Shown piece by piece: positions 1 through 5,388 of a stretch of DNA of 8,294 nucleotides; the first letter of the stretch is position 1, and each line of letters opens with the position of its first letter. A program made the translations under genes and the position numbers. The notes under the pieces were generated by a model. The model did no database searches, was not told the DNA's origin, and was given only the letters and a program-made list of their open reading frames with translations. This stretch comes from Candidatus Saccharibacteria bacterium RIFCSPHIGHO2_02_FULL_47_12 (lineage in GTDB: Bacteria; Patescibacteriota; Saccharimonadia; Saccharimonadales; JANWIN01), in the NCBI GenBank assembly GCA_001790455.1, contig MGCP01000009.1, positions 1,081-9,374 of the forward strand, read 5' to 3'.

Positions 1-266
1 AAACCGCCATGACCATATTGCGCTCAAAACTCGCGCAACTTCAGCTAGAGCAGCACAAAGAAAGGCTATCTGAGCTAAAAGGCCCAAGCGAGCAAGCTGC
101 TTGGGGCAACCAGATCAGAAACTACGTACTGCATCCGTATAAACAGGTAAAGGACGTGCGCACGGGGTTTGAATCAAAAGACCCAGACAAAGTTTTAGCT
201 GGCGAGCTAGACCCACTTATAGAAAACTACCTTGACCAAAACTACGATGAACAGTACGATGGTTAA
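1..266 (+). CDS. prfB: Peptide chain release factor 2, C-terminal fragment (5' end outside the window)
   Basis: Release factor 2 recognises UAA and UGA stop codons in the ribosomal A site and triggers release of the finished protein. Only the C-terminal part is present. The run WGNQIRNYVLHPYKQVKD, followed by RTGFES and a VLAGELDPLIENYL end, is typical of RF2 rather than RF1. The catalytic GGQ loop and the stop-codon-reading SPF region would lie upstream. The frame is open to the window edge (codons ACC GCC precede the ATG at 9), so that ATG is internal and not the start. The gene ends with TAA at 264-266. The programmed frameshift site found in many prfB genes would also lie upstream and cannot be judged. 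A degenerate copy of codons 90-233 lies at 5115-5259. The family call is firm. Confidence 0.93.
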   Translation, partial: TAMTILRSKLAQLQLEQHKERLSELKGPSEQAAWGNQIRNYVLHPYKQVKDVRTGFESKDPDKVLAGELDPLIENYLDQNYDEQYDG

Positions 267-294
267 TAACTAATTGATTATATAGGTAACAAAC

Positions 295-936
295 ATGAAC
301 CCCAATAATCTGACACCAACACAGCAACCCATTCAATCACCCCAGTCACAACAAAACACACCCCAACAACAACCTGTGCAGCAAGCGCCTACGCAAACTG
401 AGTCTGGACTGTCAAAACCAGGACAAGCAATCGCAGTAATAGGTTTGATTTTGGCAATTATTTTACCACCCATTGGGGTTGTAGTTTCATTCATTGCTAA
501 ATCCAAGGCAAAAACAACCGGTACAAAAAGTATCTTGGCAGTTGTGGGTATTATTATAGGCTCAATTTTGAGCCTGGTAATACTAATTATCTTTATTTTC
601 GGTTTTCTCTCAGGGACTCAGATGGCGGTTAAAGAAAAAGCATATGATAATGAACGCCGAATTGATGTGAAGTTTTTAGGAAATAGTGTTAAACAGTACG
701 TACAGCAAACGGGTAAATTCCCAGAAACCCTTGATAACCTAAAGGATGTCCAGGGTATAAACCAAGAGGACTTAGAGGCTGCAATAATAGATCCAAAAGG
801 TTTTAGTTATAGCTATGGCCCAACACCGGCTGGGTGCACCAATGAGGCCAAAACTTGCACAGGATACCAAGTATATACAGTATCAAGTACTGGGCAGACA
901 ATAGAAGACTCAGACACTCTCGCCCCAATTCAGTAA
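295..936 (+). CDS. Membrane protein: Q/P-rich tail, DUF4190-like double helix, pilin-like outer domain
   Basis: This 213-residue protein has three parts. Residues 1-42 are a low-complexity Gln/Pro/Asn/Thr-rich tail. Residues about 44-106 form two hydrophobic helices (about 45-68 and 79-106) joined by a KSKAKTTGTK loop, a layout resembling DUF4190 membrane hairpins. Residues about 112-213 look like the globular part of type IV pilin-like or pseudopilin proteins: a helix with ERRIDVKFLGNSVKQYVQQTGKFPETLDNL, then a strand-rich end with Cys181 and Cys188 that could form a small disulfide loop. It lacks a type III signal peptide of its own; the hairpin seems to replace it. The start is supported by AGGT at 284-287, seven bases before the ATG. 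It lies 28 bases after prfB and 13 bases before the next gene, so co-transcription with both is plausible. The function is unknown; the domain calls are by eye. Confidence 0.8.
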   Translation: MNPNNLTPTQQPIQSPQSQQNTPQQQPVQQAPTQTESGLSKPGQAIAVIGLILAIILPPIGVVVSFIAKSKAKTTGTKSILAVVGIIIGSILSLVILIIFIFGFLSGTQMAVKEKAYDNERRIDVKFLGNSVKQYVQQTGKFPETLDNLKDVQGINQEDLEAAIIDPKGFSYSYGPTPAGCTNEAKTCTGYQVYTVSSTGQTIEDSDTLAPIQ

Positions 937-949
937 GAGGATAAGTTAC

Positions 950-1615
950 ATGAAAATTGTTCTATTAACGGTTGGTATAATCCTAATGTTCTTTGGTGGT
1001 ATCGCGTTACTTAGTTATGGTATTGGTCTGATTTTAATAATACCTGGTTTTTTATTAATTCGTCTAATAAACAAAATGGAAAATAAAAAACATGGCTTCA
1101 GCAAAGATATTTTAGAAGTTCCGGTATGGCTTTACCGACCAAATAAAGAAGCCGTAAATGTACTCCTTACCATTAACCCAGAATCAAAAAAGGTAAGCTT
1201 TACCAATGCTGATAAACAGATAGTAGCAGATATTAGTTTAAACACCGTTGATAAGATTAAAACAAGCAGACTTTATTATTTAAATTCTGCATACATATAT
1301 ACAAAAGGAGAAAAATGGGTCATCAGCCTCGATCAAGGCGATACTTACCTACGTAAGAAACAATATATAGCCAGGATGCTAATATTTGGTAACTTAATTG
1401 CGGTAGCTTCAGTATATAAAAGCGGAAGTGGTTCCCAGGAGATATTCGGCCTGAGTTCTGGTGCAACTGATTATTTGCACTTTTGGCTTAGGAACAACCA
1501 CATAAAGCAGTATAGACAAATCTTTTGTCCATCTGAAGATGCTGTTTTAGCACTAGTCTTAATGCTTCCTTCAATCCTCATTGCTTGGGGATTTTTGGCC
1601 TGGCTTTCTAATTGA
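950..1615 (+). CDS. Unrecognised membrane protein, possible PH-like cytoplasmic domain
   Basis: I do not recognise this 221-residue protein as a named family. Residues 1-40 are a hydrophobic stretch with a Gly-rich break, probably two short helices. Residues 41-55 are basic, so the middle of the protein probably faces the cytoplasm. Residues about 65-185 are soluble and alternate strand-like segments (VNVLLTINPESKKVSFT, KWVISL, LIAVASVY), ending in a helix-like YLHFWLRNNHIKQYR. That order resembles bacterial PH-like domains, but this is only a guess from the pattern. Residues about 200-219 form a final membrane helix. GAGG at 937-940 sits nine bases before the ATG and supports the start. The gene follows the preceding one by 13 bases and ends in TGA, after which about 300 gene-free bases follow, so it is probably the last gene of the prfB-led transcript. 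Confidence 0.78.
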   Translation: MKIVLLTVGIILMFFGGIALLSYGIGLILIIPGFLLIRLINKMENKKHGFSKDILEVPVWLYRPNKEAVNVLLTINPESKKVSFTNADKQIVADISLNTVDKIKTSRLYYLNSAYIYTKGEKWVISLDQGDTYLRKKQYIARMLIFGNLIAVASVYKSGSGSQEIFGLSSGATDYLHFWLRNNHIKQYRQIFCPSEDAVLALVLMLPSILIAWGFLAWLSN

Positions 1616-1734
1616 AATAAGCGTTTTCTCTAATCATTGTCTAGGCCCCGATAGATATGTGCCGTTTCTACATACATTCTATGGGATCAGTGCATGTAGT
1701 ATTCTGGCAACTAGACTCTCGGATGCCGCTAGCA

Positions 1735-1842
1735 AGGTTTAGAAGTGCAGAGCTTGATGAGTATTGACGCTTATTCCCAACGCCTCAGCACGTGCATACC
1801 ATTAGTAGCTATGCACCGCTCTGTATATAAGTCTCCAAACCT
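1735..1842. other. Candidate structured element (three-arm fold)
   Basis: The segment can close on itself. AGGTTTAGA (1735-1743) pairs with TCT-cc-AAACCT (1832-1842, two-base bulge), and CAGAGC (1748-1753) pairs with GCTCTG (1818-1823). Inside lie two hairpins. GTGCATA (1792-1798) pairs perfectly with TATGCAC (1810-1816) around an 11-base loop. TGATGAG (1755-1761) pairs with CTCAGCA (1784-1790) with one A-G mismatch, and TTG/CAA pair inside that arm. The result is a three-way junction about 108 bases long. It matches no riboswitch or ribozyme class I know. It could be a small RNA, an untranslated leader or a DNA-level structure; strand and transcription are unknown. Confidence 0.3.
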
Positions 1843-1855
1843 GTGCACAACTTGT

Positions 1856-1885
1856 TTGCCTAAAAATGTATAGTGGTGGTAAAAT
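1856..1885 (+). promoter_or_regulatory. Candidate promoter for the GFAHIG operon
   Basis: TTGCCT (1856-1861) resembles a -35 box (4 of 6). After an 18-base spacer, TAAAAT (1880-1885) resembles a -10 box (5 of 6). TGG directly before it (1877-1879) fits the TGn extended -10 pattern. Transcription would start near 1892, giving a leader of about 29 bases before the ATG at 1921. It is well placed to drive the genes from 1921 onward. Confidence 0.45.
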
Positions 1886-1920
1886 TGGGCAAACGTCAAG
1901 GAAAATAAAAAAATTCATAT

Positions 1921-2682
1921 ATGACAAACGCAAAAAATCAAATGGGCTTCGCCCACATCGGGCTTATATTACTTGCTTTACTTGTCATCACCGCAATTGG
2001 TGGGGTAGGCTGGAGAGTTTTGGGAAAGAACAAAAAATCAATAAACAGCTTTGCGGAATGTGTGGCTGCCGGAAATAAAGTTGAGGTAGAGGACGGAAAT
2101 AATAGGAACTGTAAAGCCAACGGCAATACATATACAGAATTTGACAAGTCCTCTCTGCCTGAAGGAGTTAATAAAGTAGAATCAAAAGACCAAAATAAAT
2201 CTGAAGACGAGAAAACCGCACAAGAAGAGATCGATAATGCCCAAAAAGAGAGAGAACGAAAACTCAAAGAAAAAGCTGACAAACCTGTGGTTGGGTATTT
2301 AAAGATAAATGAGTTCGGGGTCAAGCTGCCTCTGATTGAGGACATATCCGATGCATATTATGTTATAAAAACGGATGAAGATGGTGCATACGCATCCATC
2401 TCTACGCATAAATTAGTTGATTATTACGGTTCAGAATGCGATCCGACAAAATATAATTACGTTGCCATGGTTGGCTATTTTACTGATCCAAATGCCGACG
2501 ACGCATTAACTGGAACTTCAACAAATAAAGAAGTTTTTCCTGATGCCATACAAATAGGCAGCAGGTATTACTATTATGCTGTAAGCCACCAGTACGGTTG
2601 CTATTATGTTACCGAAAAGAGTAAAGATCTTGGCATTAATACATATACTTCATTTGACGCGATGAAATTAGAGAAACTTTGA
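1921..2682 (+). CDS. GFAHIG-type membrane-anchored surface protein 1 (with coiled-coil stalk)
   Basis: This 253-residue protein starts with a 9-residue leader ending in Gly, then FAHIGLILLALLVITAIGGVG (residues 10-30), one membrane helix. The layout copies a type III (prepilin) signal, but position +5 after the Gly is Gly instead of Glu. Residues 44-73 hold a small Cys47/Cys64 motif (AECVAAGNKV, then NCKANGNTYTE) that I recall from secreted bacterial proteins. Residues about 85-120 are highly charged and probably coiled-coil, a stalk absent from its paralogues. Residues 125-253 are the outer domain shared with the next two genes: a KINEFGVKLPL strand, Cys173, GYFTDPN, FPDAIQIGSRYYYY and Cys227. 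The start is the first ATG after an in-frame TAA at 1906-1908. AAGGA at 1898-1902 is 18 bases away, unusually far, so initiation may not depend on it. It overlaps the next gene by one base. The biochemical function is unknown. Confidence 0.82.
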   Translation: MTNAKNQMGFAHIGLILLALLVITAIGGVGWRVLGKNKKSINSFAECVAAGNKVEVEDGNNRNCKANGNTYTEFDKSSLPEGVNKVESKDQNKSEDEKTAQEEIDNAQKERERKLKEKADKPVVGYLKINEFGVKLPLIEDISDAYYVIKTDEDGAYASISTHKLVDYYGSECDPTKYNYVAMVGYFTDPNADDALTGTSTNKEVFPDAIQIGSRYYYYAVSHQYGCYYVTEKSKDLGINTYTSFDAMKLEKL

Positions 2683-2684
2683 TG
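2680..2684 (+). promoter_or_regulatory. TGATG stop/start overlap
   Basis: The TGA stop of the upstream gene (2680-2682) and the ATG of the next (2682-2684) share one base. This supports ATG at 2682 rather than the in-frame TTG at 2679 as the start, and suggests translational coupling. No strong ribosome binding site lies upstream; only a weak GAGA at 2671-2674 is visible. Confidence 0.6.
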
Positions 2685-3287
2685 AAAAACCTACACAAAA
2701 ACAATCACGGCTTTGCCCACATTGGGCTCATATTACTTGCAGTGCTGGTTATTACAGCCATCGGCGGTGCTGGATACTATGTCGCTACACGAAATAAAAC
2801 AGAAAACACAATTTCATCAAACCAGGTTTCTAATTCCACTTTGCAAACACCGTCGAGTCAGACAAAAGACAACACTTCAGACATATCGGACTTCCTAGCA
2901 GGCACGACCACGCTCAACATAACAGAAGCTGGAGTCAGTCTTACGGTTCCCTTTAAAATCAATGACTTAACCTATGAAATTCGGGATAATAATGCATCAT
3001 GGGACTATATCGGCATCACCACAAAAACCATCCAGAACAAGGTTTCCTCTGAATGCGATATAAAAAATTACGCACCGTACACGATAGGCTATTTTACTAA
3101 TCCCAATGAGGCAAATCCACTTAATCCGTCAGATGAATCTACTACCTACGCTCACGACTTTCCAAATGCTCTGCATGTAGGTAACAAGTACTTGTATCTA
3201 TTGAAAGCCAATGGGCAATGTGATCCCTATCAGGAGAATGGACAGTTAATGCGCGCTTTGAATAGTGCTAAACTGGAAGCGATATAG
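2682..3287 (+). CDS. GFAHIG-type membrane-anchored surface protein 2
   Basis: This is a 201-residue paralogue of the preceding protein. Residues 1-10 are a basic leader with KNNHG, and residues 11-34 are the FAHIGLILLAVLVITAIGGAGYYV membrane module. Residues 35-75 are a Ser/Thr/Asn/Gln-rich linker, and residues 76-201 the outer domain. Shared positions with proteins 1 and 3 include NITEAGVSL at the domain start, SSEC with Cys125, GYFTNPN, FPNALHVGNKYLYL, Cys180 and a final AKLEAI. The two cysteines are 55 residues apart (54 and 53 in the neighbours), so a conserved disulfide outside the cell is likely. ATG at 2682 is preferred over TTG at 2679 because of the TGATG overlap. Part of the 5' region is almost identical to the gene at 3860 (see the repeats at 2778 and 3956). 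The function is unknown. Confidence 0.83.
   Translation: MKNLHKNNHGFAHIGLILLAVLVITAIGGAGYYVATRNKTENTISSNQVSNSTLQTPSSQTKDNTSDISDFLAGTTTLNITEAGVSLTVPFKINDLTYEIRDNNASWDYIGITTKTIQNKVSSECDIKNYAPYTIGYFTNPNEANPLNPSDESTTYAHDFPNALHVGNKYLYLLKANGQCDPYQENGQLMRALNSAKLEAI
2778..2816 (+). repeat. 39-base direct repeat, copy A
   Basis: It encodes the end of the membrane module and the start of the linker (YVATRNKTENTIS). It matches 3956-3994 with one mismatch, a synonymous T/C at 2794. A second stretch just upstream, covering the leader codons up to the Gly, is also identical over about 20 bases between the two genes. Confidence 0.85.
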
Positions 3288-3298
3288 TAAGGCACGAA

Positions 3299-3850
3299 AT
3301 GCATAGACTTCGCAAAAACAACCACGGTTTCGCCCACATCGGACTCATATTGCTTGCTTTAGTTGTCATTGTCACCATCTGCGGAGTCGGATACTATGTT
3401 GCAACTAAAAAAGACAAGACTAATACAAATCCTACTATCTCGACTTCTCAGTCTAGTACGCAAAACACGGCCAATTCTAGTGAAAATAAGTACTTGGTAA
3501 TCAAAGAGTGGGGCATCAAAGTTCAGCAGCCGACCGCACTTACAGCTATATCGTATAAAATTGAAAACAATATTCTAGTCTTCAGTTCCGATCAGCAAAA
3601 ACAATTAGGCTGTGATGAGGTAAGAGATTCGTGGGGTATAGTACGTGAGCATGCCGGCAGCTTAATAGATGCTGATGGTACTAAAATTAGTGACCAAGAG
3701 GCAGACGAAATGCCGAGCTATATACATATAGCGAACTACTACTATTCTCGGGCATATCCACAAACGGGATGTGAAAAAGAAAGTGATAAAATGAGCATGA
3801 TCGACGATGCATACACCAGTCTTTTTAAAACACTAACCTCAAGCGAATAG
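3299..3850 (+). CDS. GFAHIG-type membrane-anchored surface protein 3
   Basis: This is the third paralogue, 183 residues. It has a basic leader MHRLRKNNHG, the FAHIGLILLALVVIVTICGVGYYV membrane module (11-34, with Cys28 inside the helix), a Thr/Ser/Asn-rich linker (about 40-62) and an outer domain (63-183). The domain begins YLVIKEWGIKV, aligning with KINEFGVKL and NITEAGVSL in proteins 1 and 2. It has Cys105 and Cys158, the same pair at nearly the same spacing, and an IHIANYYYSRAY segment matching the IGSRYYYYA region. GYFT(D/N)PN is missing and the domain is the shortest of the three. AAGG at 3289-3292 lies six bases before the ATG. It follows the previous gene by 11 bases. It is probably exposed outside the membrane; no enzymatic motif is visible. 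Confidence 0.82.
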   Translation: MHRLRKNNHGFAHIGLILLALVVIVTICGVGYYVATKKDKTNTNPTISTSQSSTQNTANSSENKYLVIKEWGIKVQQPTALTAISYKIENNILVFSSDQQKQLGCDEVRDSWGIVREHAGSLIDADGTKISDQEADEMPSYIHIANYYYSRAYPQTGCEKESDKMSMIDDAYTSLFKTLTSSE

Positions 3851-3859
3851 GGATACGTT

Positions 3860-4501
3860 ATGAAAACCATACACAAAAACAATCACGGCTTCGCCCACAT
3901 AGGACTTATTTTGCTGGCAGTGTTGGCCATCGCTGCCATAAGCGGGGTTGGGTATTATGTCGCTACACGAAACAAAACAGAAAACACAATTTCAACATCA
4001 AATGCAACAAGCCAACAGGAAACGCGAGTAACCGGAAACACGCTCGCTACGCGTTGTTTTGAGGTAAAATTTCCCGACAAAGTACTTTATAACAAGCCCG
4101 ATGGCACGCCGCAAGAGTTTGAGAGTACTATGCAGTCCTCTATCAACGACTGCAATAGCATTTCTGCCTGGGAGGGAATTGGTGATTTCCCGGTCTTCAA
4201 AGTTACCCAGGTAAAATCCATTGAACCCACCATCGACCAAGACGAAGCACAGCTCATTAAGGCTTTTGCGCCCGGTTCAGTGGTTGAGAAAAGCCGTATT
4301 AAAGTTGGAGGTTATGATGCGGCAAAAGTTGTCGGAAAAGATAGCAATGGGCTAGATCATGTTTTTGTTACGGTCAGAGGACCTAAAGACAACAACGCTT
4401 CCGGTAGCTTGCAGGGGTTCTTCATAACAGGTTACTATTATAATGAAACATTCAAGAATACGTTTGATCCCGCTCTGGCTTCACTAAAATGGAAGCTCTG
4501 A
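3860..4501 (+). CDS. GFAHIG-type membrane-anchored surface protein 4 (different outer domain)
   Basis: This 213-residue protein has the same N-terminal module as its neighbours: leader MKTIHKNNHG, FAHIGLILLAVLAIAAISGVGYYV (11-34), then RNKTENTIS, identical to protein 2. The outer domain (about 60-213) is not the one in proteins 1-3. It begins CFEVKFPDKV, has Cys66 and Cys98, GGYDAAKVVGK, a HVFVTVRGP strand and ends in a FDPALASLKWKL helix. That pattern reminds me of PsbP/Mog1-like alpha-beta domains in bacterial lipoproteins, but this is a guess. AGGGA at 3849-3853 overlaps the upstream stop codon and lies six bases before the ATG, so expression is tied to the operon. The linked but different outer domain suggests domain swapping onto a common anchor. 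Confidence 0.82.
   Translation: MKTIHKNNHGFAHIGLILLAVLAIAAISGVGYYVATRNKTENTISTSNATSQQETRVTGNTLATRCFEVKFPDKVLYNKPDGTPQEFESTMQSSINDCNSISAWEGIGDFPVFKVTQVKSIEPTIDQDEAQLIKAFAPGSVVEKSRIKVGGYDAAKVVGKDSNGLDHVFVTVRGPKDNNASGSLQGFFITGYYYNETFKNTFDPALASLKWKL
3956..3994 (+). repeat. 39-base direct repeat, copy B
   Basis: This is the partner of 2778-2816, with one synonymous mismatch. The flanking membrane-helix codons of the two genes are clearly more divergent than this stretch, so the identity is local. That fits recent gene conversion or recombination. Confidence 0.85.
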
Positions 4502-4535
4502 CACCCATATAGAAAAAGCATAAAAGAAGCAACTT

Positions 4536-5075
4536 ATGAGGCAAAGTAATCAAGCGCTGGCAGCGTCACAGGCCAAAGATAAACAAAAAGCTCGTGTATT
4601 ATTTGTTATTGCTCTCATTAGTTTTTTGAGTGGCTCAAAAATAAATTGGCTCTTTCGTCCTGGGTTATTACGCACGATAGTGATTTCTTTAGAGACAGTT
4701 ATATTACTTGTATCATTACTCTGGGGACTCATACTATGGCAGCGAGCAAAAAATCCGTCAAAAGCCAAACAAAACAAGGACCAAGCGGGCTTTATGTATA
4801 AAAATGTGGGTGGGGCAGCGTATAAAATTAGCCTGGGAGTTATTTTCGTGTATGTGTTTTTTATATCTGCCTGGTATATCATGATTATTTGCTACGGAGT
4901 CCTTGGATTTAGACCTGCGAATTTTCTTACCTTTCTTGTTACTATTCCTCCAGCAATACTACTGGGCTGGAAGGGCTTGAATCGCTATATTTCCAAACAG
5001 TTTAAAGCGGCAATTACATACTTGTTATTCTTTAGCATTCCTTTAGTGCTATTCATTATCTTAGCCGGAAAGTAG
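4536..5075 (+). CDS. Multi-pass membrane protein of unknown function
   Basis: This 179-residue protein belongs to no family I can name. A hydrophilic N-terminus (1-20, rich in Gln, Ala and Lys) precedes about five hydrophobic segments: 21-34, 46-68, 97-121, 126-146 and 158-177. A basic cytoplasmic-type loop (about 70-84, QRAKNPSKAKQNKDQ) lies between the second and third. No catalytic or transporter signature is visible. It ends in TAG at 5073-5075. Its only ribosome-binding candidate is a weak GAAG at 4526-4529, six bases before the ATG. The 34-base gap after the previous gene allows co-transcription with the four-gene operon. It lacks the GFAHIG module, so it is probably a separate component of the envelope block and the last intact gene before the prfB remnant. 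Confidence 0.75.
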   Translation: MRQSNQALAASQAKDKQKARVLFVIALISFLSGSKINWLFRPGLLRTIVISLETVILLVSLLWGLILWQRAKNPSKAKQNKDQAGFMYKNVGGAAYKISLGVIFVYVFFISAWYIMIICYGVLGFRPANFLTFLVTIPPAILLGWKGLNRYISKQFKAAITYLLFFSIPLVLFIILAGK

Positions 5076-5114
5076 TGGACCCAACCTTCCGAAAATAGTC
5101 GTTAAACCACGTGT

Positions 5115-5274
5115 TAGCAAGCAGCCTGGGGCAACCAAATTTGCAACTATGTACTCCACCCATAAAAACAGGTTAATGATTTAACATAACGGGTTCGAAC
5201 CTAAAAATCCAGTTAAAGTGCTAGGCGGTGACTTTGGTGCCTGTATTAACGCCTATCTCTTGAACACGTCCTGA
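5115..5274 (+). pseudogene. prfB: Decayed fragment of the 3' end of prfB
   Basis: Read in frame, 5118-5162 gives QAAWGNQICNYVLHP, matching QAAWGNQIRNYVLHP in the intact prfB tail. Then follow a stop (TAA at 5163) and KQVNDL matching KQVKDV. An extra base near 5187-5190 shifts the frame. Reading resumes as GFEPKNPVKVLGGDF (5191-5235), matching GFESKDPDKVLAGEL, and later YLL before a TGA at 5272. The codon matching Glu is now TAG (5115). No GGQ domain or earlier part of the gene lies upstream; that space is filled by the unrelated membrane protein. Over the first 24 aligned codons 52 of 72 bases match, and 15 of the 20 differences are at third positions, so the copies diverged largely as functional genes before this one died. 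Faint similarity may reach back to about 5090. Confidence 0.9.
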
Positions 5275-5296
5275 AAGTTTAGTTGTGTATAACCAA

Positions 5297-5325
5297 TTGC
5301 ATTTTTCTTAATAAAGCATAATAAT
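5297..5325 (+). promoter_or_regulatory. Weak candidate promoter for the protease gene
   Basis: TTGCAT (5297-5302), a 17-base spacer and AATAAT (5320-5325) resemble -35 (3 of 6) and -10 (5 of 6) boxes, with a start point near 5332. The region is very A/T-rich, so chance matches are easy. The position, between the prfB remnant and the next gene, is sensible. Confidence 0.25.
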
Positions 5326-5344
5326 TAATCTAAATATAGATTAA
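5325..5344. repeat. Perfect 8-bp palindrome, operator-like
   Basis: TTAATCTA (5325-5332) and TAGATTAA (5337-5344) are exact inverted repeats around AATA. The palindrome begins at the last base of the candidate -10 box and would cover the transcription start, a usual place for a repressor site. It could also be a chance A/T-rich hairpin. It has no following T run, so it is not a terminator. Confidence 0.4.
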
Positions 5345-5388
5345 AAGACCAAACGACCACAAGAACTTGCAAAAAAATAGAAGTAACT

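Larger units (their letters stand above)
1616..1920. other. Gene-free stretch between two operons
   Basis: No convincing gene is present here. The stretch holds several inverted repeats, a promoter candidate at 1856-1885 and an A-rich leader just before the gene at 1921. CTACAT at 1668-1673 pairs with ATGTAG at 1694-1699, and GCC at 1661-1663 could pair with GGC at 1706-1708, giving a weak hairpin. A stronger, multi-arm fold occupies 1735-1842 and is listed separately. I see no hairpin followed by a T run that would qualify as an intrinsic terminator for the upstream genes, and no tRNA. Confidence 0.6.

Noticed and set aside
1616..1720. Intrinsic terminator after the gene ending at 1615
   Set aside because: The hairpin arms here are short and widely spaced, with no T run following the stem.
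1752..1790. TTGATGAG resembling the CUGAUGA core of a hammerhead ribozyme
   Set aside because: The conserved C at the first core position is U, and no GAAA box follows in the right place.
1842..1850. TGTGCACAA as a DnaA box or origin element
   Set aside because: It has two mismatches to TTATCCACA on the reverse strand, stands alone, and no A/T-rich unwinding region or dnaA/dnaN genes are near.
1757..1873. 38-codon open frame (MSIDAYSQRL...) in the gene-free stretch
   Set aside because: It has no ribosome binding site, overlaps the foldable segment and promoter, and matches nothing I recognise. The faint likeness of DAYSQRL to HtrA-type N-termini is too short to count.
1866..2078. 70-codon frame MYSGGKIGQ... 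overlapping the first surface gene
   Set aside because: It lies over the well-supported frame at 1921 in another phase, starts inside the presumed promoter, and has no ribosome binding site.
1921..4501. Repeated N-terminal modules as a CRISPR array or transposon
   Set aside because: The repeats are coding, in frame, 570-760 bases apart, and encode the same leader and membrane helix. They are paralogous genes, with no inverted ends or transposase.
5189..5203. GGGTTCGAACC, like the T-arm of a tRNA
   Set aside because: No acceptor, D or anticodon arms fit around it, and the T-stem would not pair. The bases align with the Gly-Phe-Glu codons of prfB, so the likeness comes from the pseudogene.
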